A stretch of DNA of 64,000 nucleotides from Mycolicibacterium sp. CR10 (GTDB lineage Bacteria; Actinomycetota; Actinomycetes; Mycobacteriales; Mycobacteriaceae). The notes under the pieces are model-generated. The model searched no databases. It was not told the origin of the DNA and saw only the letters and a program-made list of their open reading frames with translations. The position numbers and the translations under genes were made by a program. The stretch covers positions 1-64,000 of the forward strand of contig NZ_STGE01000009.1 in assembly GCF_005222675.1 (NCBI RefSeq), given 5' to 3'. Positions 24,856 through 33,200 of this stretch are shown piece by piece; positions within the stretch are counted from its first letter, which is position 1, and the number at the start of each line of letters is the position of its first letter.

Positions 24856-26142
24856 ATGGGCAAGCGCAACCGCGAGCGGCGGACGGCCAAGCAGAAACAC
24901 CGGCGCAGGGCAGCCACTGAGCGCGAACGCATCCGGCCGGAGCCGGATCGAGCGCAGCTCCTCGAAACCCTCATCATCGCATTGAGCACGGCCGCGAGAT
25001 TCCCCTCGCCATGGCGCGCGGACGAACTGTTGGAGCAATACCGCGGTGACGAGCGCGAACTCGACATTGCTGCCGACCTCGCCGTGCACGAGGCGATCCG
25101 TACGGCGTGGGAGCACGGGTGGTCACCGACGGATCTCCACGAAATTGCGCGCCGCAGAGTGGACGCGGCCACCGTGCGCTACCTCGACGAGGCGATCGTG
25201 CTGGAGTCGCGGCGGTACTCGACGGCGACGCTGCACCCACGCTGGCGCAGCGAGCTCGCCGGCATCTCCGCGGCGGTGGGGCCGTCGGCGACGGCGCCGC
25301 AGATGTGGCATTGGGCCGCTGCGCATTCCACCGACACGCGCACCGCGCTGACCGCGGTCCTTCAGGTGCTGAACCTGCTGGGGAGGATCCCCGCGATAGA
25401 GGCCATGCTTCCGCTGCCGGGTTCGTACCGCCAGCTGTCCGCTGTGGTCGGCGAGGTCGACGAGAAGACGCTCGCTCGGGTGCGTGCGCTGCTGGCCAAG
25501 GCCGAGGCCACCGAATACCCCGACGAGGCCGAGGCGCTGTCGGCCAAGGCGCAGGCACTCATGGTGCGGCACTCCCTGCGGGAGGCGGTCGCCGATCACG
25601 ATCGTGGACGGGCGTCCGTCGCCGGGGCGCGCAGGGTTTGGATCGACAACCCCTACGTCGCTGCGAAGGTGTCGCTGTTGCAGGCGGTCGCCCAGGCCAA
25701 CCGCTGCCGCACTGTCTGGTTCAAAGACCTGGGCTGCGTCGTCAACGTCGGTGCGGAGAACGACCTGGACCTGGTCGACCTGCTCGCAACGTCACTGCTG
25801 GTGCAGGCGAGCCGGGCGATGCTGGTGGCGGGACGCCAGCACGGTGTTCGTGGTCAGTCGCGCACGAAGTCGTTCCGGCTCTCCTTCCTGGTCGCCTACG
25901 CAGCCCGTATCGGGGAGCGGCTCGCCGCCACCAGTTCGTCGGTCACCGAAGAACTTCAGCGCGACGACCGGCTGCTGCCCGTGTTGGCAGCACGCAACCG
26001 CGCGGCCGATGAGGCGTTCACCCGGCTGTTTCCGAGGACGGTCGTCAGCCCGCTGACGGCCTACGACTCCCTCGGCCTGGGCGCCGGCCGCTCGACGGCG
26101 GACGCGGCGATGCTCGACGTGCGAGATTCGATCGCGGGCTAG
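24856..26142 (+). CDS. DUF2786-domain protein
   Basis: 428 residues from ATG 24856; the frame is open back to a TTG at 24805. A basic N-terminus (MGKRNRERRTAKQKHRRR) resembles a nucleic-acid-binding tail. The DUF2786 segment is clear in the middle: LARVRALLAKAEATEYPDEAEALSAKAQALM. A second conserved region follows (LGCVVNVGAENDLDLVDLLATSLLVQA). DUF2786 proteins occur in actinobacteria and phages with no established function. No enzymatic residues are evident. Confidence 0.8.
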   Translation: MGKRNRERRTAKQKHRRRAATERERIRPEPDRAQLLETLIIALSTAARFPSPWRADELLEQYRGDERELDIAADLAVHEAIRTAWEHGWSPTDLHEIARRRVDAATVRYLDEAIVLESRRYSTATLHPRWRSELAGISAAVGPSATAPQMWHWAAAHSTDTRTALTAVLQVLNLLGRIPAIEAMLPLPGSYRQLSAVVGEVDEKTLARVRALLAKAEATEYPDEAEALSAKAQALMVRHSLREAVADHDRGRASVAGARRVWIDNPYVAAKVSLLQAVAQANRCRTVWFKDLGCVVNVGAENDLDLVDLLATSLLVQASRAMLVAGRQHGVRGQSRTKSFRLSFLVAYAARIGERLAATSSSVTEELQRDDRLLPVLAARNRAADEAFTRLFPRTVVSPLTAYDSLGLGAGRSTADAAMLDVRDSIAG

Positions 26143-26266
26143 GTGCACGGACTCGGTGATTCTCGGCGATCTTGCTCGTGCGTACGGGGCAGCCGAACCG
26201 GCGACGTTGAAACCACGCTGCCCTGCCATCGTGGCTGGTAGTCTCCCGCACCACGGAGGCATGAAG

Positions 26267-27073
26267 ATGTCCAGTGACTCGACTGTCATAGCCGAGCTGC
26301 TGGCTGGGTATCGCGCCGCGCTGCAGGCGTGTGACCACCTCGACCCGCTCAACGCGTCGGCCGTCAGACGCGTAGTTGCAAAGAGCTCGGGTCGGGCCCA
26401 CGAGACGCTTGTCACCAGACACTCGGGTGGTGGCCTGGCTTCCGAGCTGAGCGAGTTTGCGGCGGCAGCGGCGCGTGGGGACCTGTTCGCGAAGGGCGGT
26501 CGCGCCGTCAACCAGCTGCTCGGTCTGGTCGGTGTGGCGGCGCTGCTCGGGATTCTAGTTGGGTTGCTTTTGGGCGGCTATAAGCTCGTCATCAACCTGG
26601 CCTCGATGGCGTTCCGACTGGGCACGAGCCTGGGAGTCTTGTTGGCCGGAGTCCTTGTGTTTCTCGCGATCCGGGCCTTCTGGGAGGTGGGCAAGGGGGG
26701 CGTCAAGCTTGTCGTCAGCGGCCTGCGCGGGGCAAGTCGGACGACCGAACCCGCAGTGGACACGTTGGCTCGCACGGTCGATGAGCCGGAACGAGCCTTC
26801 TATGCCCAGTACGGCGGCCGCCCGGCCAAACGCCGGCTGGGGGCGGGTCTCAGCGCGGGTGTGGTGGCCGTTGTCTGCGTACTCGCAGTCGTCGGCTTCG
26901 TCTTGTTGGGTGCCATCGTGTTCGGTGTTCTGCAGGGGTGGGCGGAGAAATCGGACCCCTGCGAGCAAGCGCCGTTCTCGCCTGGGTGTCGTGAGATTCC
27001 CGGTCCGAGCTTCCCCACGGTGCCGTCGACCATCCCGATACCGACGTTTTCGACGGTGCCGACCTACCCCTGA
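26267..27073 (+). CDS. hypothetical membrane protein
   Basis: 268 residues. GGAGG at 26255-26259 has proper spacing to ATG 26267; an ATG at 26261 is nearly on top of it. Three hydrophobic segments (LVGVAALLGILVGLLLGG, LGTSLGVLLAGVLVFLAI, GVVAVVCVLAVVGFVLLGAIVFGVL) are separated by a soluble loop. After the last one is a short extracytoplasmic tail with two Cys (DPCEQAPFSPGCREIPGP) and Pro/Thr-rich end. No family is recognised. It is convergent with the giant repeat-protein gene. Confidence 0.65.
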   Translation: MSSDSTVIAELLAGYRAALQACDHLDPLNASAVRRVVAKSSGRAHETLVTRHSGGGLASELSEFAAAAARGDLFAKGGRAVNQLLGLVGVAALLGILVGLLLGGYKLVINLASMAFRLGTSLGVLLAGVLVFLAIRAFWEVGKGGVKLVVSGLRGASRTTEPAVDTLARTVDEPERAFYAQYGGRPAKRRLGAGLSAGVVAVVCVLAVVGFVLLGAIVFGVLQGWAEKSDPCEQAPFSPGCREIPGPSFPTVPSTIPIPTFSTVPTYP

Positions 27074-27168
27074 GCGTCGACGCTCGTCAAAGATGTTGCT
27101 AACCATCTGAATTCGTGTGAGTGCGAAAACTCCTCCCCGACGATCCCCTTATCCGGACGAGTTCGACG

Positions 27169-27197
27169 CGTGTCAGCGTCCAGATGTTGCTGACACG
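27169..27197. terminator. inverted repeat between convergent genes
   Basis: Perfect 9-bp arms CGTGTCAGC (27169-27177) and GCTGACACG (27189-27197) with an 11-base loop sit between the stops of the membrane protein and the giant gene. Position fits a bidirectional terminator, as mycobacterial terminators often lack a U-tract, but the long loop leaves open a protein-binding site. Confidence 0.4.
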
Positions 27198-27266
27198 ACG
27201 GCAACGTCGGGTGAGCGTGGTTCGGTGACGGGCTGACCACTAGTCAGCAGCGGTGAGCGCCTGATG

Positions 27267-30200
27267 TCAGAAGTCCCTGTCGGCGGTGCCGGACTCGGTG
27301 ACCGGGGTGCCCGAGAGCGCATTGCCTGCGAGGTCGTCCGGCGTCGTCGACGGCGTCCAAGTCAGCGTTCCGGTTCCTGAGGCGGTGCTGCGGACGGCTC
27401 CAAGGAAGACGGAGTCGTAGGTGCCGAGCGTGATCGTGACCGTGTTGCCGGTCATCGTCATCGTCGAGGGAGTGCCGGAATCGCCGAAAGTTATTGTGCC
27501 GCCCAGCAGTCCGGTGACATAGTCGGTCCGGCCGAGCTCGACCGCCCCCAGCGGCAGCAGCGAGGTGTTGGTCGAGTTGTAGACCTGGAGGGAGTCGTTG
27601 CCGCCCAACAGGCCCGCGAGGATGTTGCCGTCGTAGGCGCGGACGACGACATTGGTCGACGCGCCCGTCCACCCGGCGAGGATCGAGGCGGGATCGATCG
27701 GCTCGCTGAAGGTGTAGATGATGGTGTCGCCCTGCTGCATAAGCCCGTTGGTGCCGCTGTTGGTGGTCTGCACCCCTACGGCCGTCGGCGTGACGTTGTC
27801 GACGACGGTGATGCTGACGGTGGCGACGGTGCTGGTGGCCGTGCCGTCGCTCGCGGTGTAGGTGAAGCTGTCGGTGCCGTTGTAACTCGGCGCCGGTGTG
27901 TAGGTGAACGAGCCGTTTGCGTTCAAGGTCAAGGTGCCGTGGGTGGGGCCGGCGACCAGGGATGCGCTCAGGCTGTTGCCGTCGACATCGGTGTCGTTGG
28001 ACAGGACGTTGCCGTTGAGCACGATGTCCTGGTTGGTCGTGACGGTGTCGTTGGCGGCGACGGGGGTGTCGTTGACGGCGTTGATGGTAACGGTGACGGT
28101 CCCGGTGTTGCTGTTGGTGGTGCCGTCGTTGGCGGTGTAGGTGAAGCTGTCGGTGCCGTTGTAGTTGGCAGTCGGGATGTAGGTGAAGCTGCCGTCGCTG
28201 TTGAGCGTGAGGCTGCCATGGGCGGGTCCGCTGAGCACCGATGTGGTGAGCGTGTTGCCGTCGGCGTCGGTGTCGTTCGTCAGCACGCCCGGCGCCGCGA
28301 CAGTCAATGTGGCGTCTTCGTTGACGGTGTGGCTGTCGTTTGTGGCTATGGGGGCGTCGTTGACGGCGGTGATGGTGATGGTGACCGTGGCGGTGTTGCT
28401 GTTGGTGGTGCCGTCGTTGGCGATGTAGGTGAAGGAGTCGGTGCCGTTGTAGTTGGCGGTGGGGGTGTAGGTAAAGGTGCCGTTGCTGTTGAGTGTGAGG
28501 CTGCCGTGGGCGGGTCCGGCAATCAGTGATGCGGTCAGGGTGTCCGCGTCGGCGTCGGTGTCGTTGGACAGGACGTTGCCGTTGAGGGCAGTGTCCTCGT
28601 TCGTCGTGTAGTTGTCATTGGTGGCGACGGGGGCGTCGTTGACGGCGGTGATGGTGATGCTGACTATCGCGATGTTGCCGTTGACAATTCCGTCATTGGC
28701 TCGATAGGCGAAGGCGTCGGTGCCGTTGTAGTTGGCGGTGGGAGTGTAGGTGAACGAACCGTCGCTGTTCAGTGTCAGGCTGCCGTGGCTGGGGCCGGTA
28801 ACCAGTAATGCGGTCAGGGTGTTGGCGTCGGCGTCGGTGTCGTTGGTCAGCACGTTGCCGGTCAGTGGAGTGTCTTCGCTAGTGGTGTAGCTGTTGTTGA
28901 CGGCGACGGGGGCGTCGTTGGCCGCGGTGATGGTGATGGTGACGGTCGCGGTGTTGCTGTTGGCGGTGCCGTCGTTGGCGGTGTAGGTGAAGGCGTCGGT
29001 GCCGTTGTAGTTGGCGGTGGGGGTGTAGGTGAACGAGCCGTTGCTGTTGAGTGTGAAGCTGCCGTGGCTGGGCCCGGCGACCAGTGAAGCGGTGAGCGTG
29101 CTGCCCTCGGCGTCGGTGTCGTTGGTCAGCACGTTGCCGGTCAGTGGGGTGTCTTCATTGACGGTGTAGTTGTCGTTGGTGGCGACGGGGGCGTCGTTGG
29201 CCGCGGTGATGGTGATGGTGACCGTGGCGGTGTTGCTGTTGGCGGTGCCGTCGTTGGCGGTGTAAGCGAAGCTGTCGGTGCCGTTGTAGTTGGCGGTGGG
29301 GGTGTAGGTGAACGAGCCGTTGCTGTTGAGTGTCAGGCTGCCGTGGGCGGCTCCGCTGACCAGTGATGCGCTGAGCGTGTTGCCGTCCGCATCAGTGTCG
29401 TTGGAAAGCACACTGCCCGTCAGGATGCTGTCCTCGCCGATGGTGAAACTGTCGTTGGCAGCGACGGGGGCATCATCGACGGACGTGATGGAGATCGTCA
29501 CCAGGGCGGTATCGGTCAGAGTGCCGTCGTTAGCGGTGTAGGTGAAGCTGTCGGTGCCGTTGTAGTTGGCGGCCGGCGTGTACGTGAAGGTCCCATCAGT
29601 GTTGAGGATCAGCGTGCCGTGACTTGGTCCGGAAACGATTGTGGCCGTGAGGGTATTGCCGTCGACATCGGTGTCGTTGGTCAGCACGTTGCCGGTCACC
29701 TGGGTGTCTTCGCCTGTGGCGACCGAGTCGTCATTTGCCACCGGTGCGTCGTTGATCGCCGTCACCACAATGGTCACCAGGGCGGTGTTGCTGGTCGCTA
29801 AACCATCCGACGCCCTGTAGGTGAAGCTGTCGACGCCGTTGTAGTTGGTGGTGGGGGCGTAGAGGAAACTCCCGTCGGGGTTGAGAGTCAGTGTGCCGTG
29901 GGCTGGTCCGGTGAGCACGGTGGCGATGACGGTGTCGCCATCGGCGTCGACGTCGTTCGACAGTACGTTGCCTGTCAGAGTGCTGTCCTCGCCGATGGAA
30001 TAGGAATCATTGTCGGCGACCGGGGCGTCATTGACGGGGGCGATGGTGATGGTGATGGTGGCGGAGTCGCTCGTCGCGGTGCCGTCGGAGGCGGTGTAGG
30101 TGAAGCTGTCGTCACCGTTGTAGTTCGCTGCCGGGGTGTAGGTGAAGCTGCCGTCCGGATCCAGCGTGAGAGTGCCGTGCGAGGGTCCGTCAACCAGCGA

Positions 30201-33200
30201 CGCGGTCAACGGATCGTCATCCACATCAACGCTATTGGAGAGCACGCCGGCCGCCAGGCTGTAGTCCTCGTCGATGGTGAACGAGTCGTCCCCGGCGATG
30301 GGCGCGTCGTTGACCGGAGACACGGTGAGCGACACCGTGGCCGTATTGCTCGTGGCGGTTCCGTCGGAGGCGGTGTAGGTGAAGGAGTCGGCGCCGTTGT
30401 AGTTGGCGGTGGGAGTGTAGGTGAAGGTGCCGTCGGGGTTCAGCACGAGTGTGCCGTGGGTGGGTCCGTCGACCAGTGACACGGTGAGGAGGTCGCCCTC
30501 GGCGTCGCTGTCGTTCGACCGCACGTTGGCCGTCAGGGTGCTGTCCTCATTGATGGTGAACGAGTCATTGGTGGCGGTTGGTGCGTCGTTGATCGGATCG
30601 ACGGTGATCGACACGGTGGCAACCGAACTGGTCGCGGTGCCGTCTGACGCGGTGTAGGTGAAGGAGTCGGCCCCGCTGTAGTTGGCGCCCGGGGTGTAGG
30701 TGAAGCTGCCGTTCGCGTTGAGGGTCAGGGTGCCGTGGGTGGGGCCGTCGACGAGTGAAGCGGTCAACGAATCGGCGTCGATGTCGGTGTCGTTGGTCAG
30801 GACGTTGCCGGTGAGCGGGGTGTCTTCATTGGTGGTGAACAGGTCGTCGTTGGCGACCGGGGCGTCGTTGACGGGGCTGACGGTGATCGACACGGTGGCA
30901 ACCGAACTGGTCGCGGTGCCGTCGGCGGCGGTGTAGGTGAAGGAGTCGGCGCCGTTGTAGTTGGCGCCCGGGGTGTAGGTGAAGCTGCCGTTCGCGTTGA
31001 GGGCCAAGGTGCCGTGGGCGGGCCCGTCGACCAGGGACGCAGTCAAAGGATTCGCGTCGATGTCAGTGTCATTGGTGAGCACGTTGCCGACCAGTGGGGT
31101 GTCTTCATTGGTCGTGAACAGGTCGTCGTTGGCGACGGGCGCGTCGTTTACGGGGTTGACCGTGATGTTCACGGTGGCAACCGAACTGGTGGCGGTGCCG
31201 TCGGTGGCGGTGTAGGTGAAGGAGTCGGCCCCGGCGTAGTTGCCGTTCGGGGTGTAGTTGCCGTTCGGGGTGTAGGTGAACGAGCCGTTGTTGTTGAGGG
31301 TCAGGGTGCCGTGGGTGGGGCCATCAACGAGTGAAGCGGTCAAGGCATCGGCGTCGATGTCAGTGTCATTGGTCAGCACATTGCCGGCCAGTGGGGTGTC
31401 TTCGTTGGTGGTGAACGTATCCCCGTTGGCGACGGGCGCATCGTTGACGGGGTTGACCGTGATGATCACCGTGGCAACCGAACTAGTCACTGTCCCATCG
31501 GACGCGGTGTAGGTGAACGAATCCGCACCGGTGTAGTTCGTGCTCGGGGTGTAGGTGAAGCTGCCGTTGTTGTTGAAGGTCAGGGTGCCGTGGGTGGGGC
31601 TGTCGACCAGGGACGCGGTCAACGAGTCGGCGTCGATGTCGGTGTCGTCAGCCAGGACGTTGCCGGCCAGTGGGGTGTCTTCGTTGGTGGTGAACGAATC
31701 GCTGTTGGCGACGGGGGTGTCGTTGACGGGGCTGACCGTGATGCTCACCGTGGCGATGGAACTGGTCGCGGTGCCGTCCGACGCGGTGTAGGTGAATGAA
31801 TCGGCTCCGGTGTAGTTGCCATTCGGGGTGTAGGTAAACGAGCCGCTCGAGGCAAGGCTGACGGTGCCGTGTGCTGGCCCGGAAATGATTGTGGCCGTGA
31901 GGCTATCGCCGTCAGCATCGGTGTCGTTGGCAAGCACGTTGCCCGTCAAGGCGCTGTCTTCAGCAGTGGCGTAGCTGTCGCCTGTCGCGACCGGGGTGGT
32001 GTTGTCGGCGGTGACGGTGATGGTGGCGGTCGCGGTGCTACTGACGTTGGTGCCGTCGTTGGCGGTGTAGGTGAACGAGTCTGTTCCGGTGTAGTTCGGT
32101 GCCGGGGTGTAGGAGAACGAACCGTTCGGGTTCAGTGTGAGGGCGCCGTGCGCAGGGCCGTCGACCAGCGATGCGGTCAACGAGTCAGCGTCAACGTCGA
32201 CGTCGTTGGACAGCACGTTGCCGGTGAGGGCGCTGTCCTCACCGATGAGGTAGGTGTCGTCGGTGACGGCCGGTGCGTCGTTGACCGGAGTGACCATGAT
32301 GAGGACGAGGGCTGTTGCGCTGGTGGCGAACCCGTCGGAGGCGGTGTAGGTGAACCAGTCCACTCCGTTGTAGTTCGACGTCGGTGTGTAGCTGAAACTG
32401 CCATCAGCATTGAGATTCAGGGTCCCGCTTGCTGGCCCGTCGACCAGCGACGCGGTCAATGGACTGGCGTCAACGTCGGTGTCATTGGTCAACACGTTGC
32501 CGGTCAGTGGAGTGTCTTCGTTGATGCCGTAGATGTCGTCTTCGGCGATGGGAGCATTGTTGACCGGGTTGATCGTGATGCTCACGATCGCGGCACTGCT
32601 CGTGAGCGACTCGTCGGACGCGGTGTAGGCGAAGGTGTCGGGACCGTTGTAGCCGGTCTCCGGAGTGTAGGTGAATGACCCGTTCGGACTGAGGATGAGA
32701 GCGCCATGGCTCGGACCGAAAACCAGTGCGGCCGTGAGGGTGCTACCGTCCACGTCCGTGTCGTTGAACAGCACGCTGCCGGTCAAGACGCCGTCTTCGC
32801 TCATGGAGTACGTGTCGATGTGCGCGACCGGGGCGTCGTTGATCGGTGTGACGGTGATCTGGACCAGTGATGGCGCGCTGGTGGCGGTGCCGTCATTGGC
32901 GGTGAAGGTGAACGAGTCCGCCCCGTTGTAGTCGGCGACCGGTGTGTAGGAGAAGGAACCGTTGGGGTTCAGTGTGAGACTGCCGTGGGAGGGACCGGTG
33001 ACCACGACGGAACTTACGGTGTCTCCGTCGACATCACTGACACTCACGCTGCCGCTATAGGTGGAGTCCTCGTTGACGCTGAACGAGCTGCCGTTGGATA
33101 TGGGCGCGTCGTTGGTCGGGATGATTGCGATCGCGGCGGTGGCCGTGTTACTGGTGGCGATGCCGTCGCTGACGGTGTAGGTGAACGAGTCTGTCCCGCT

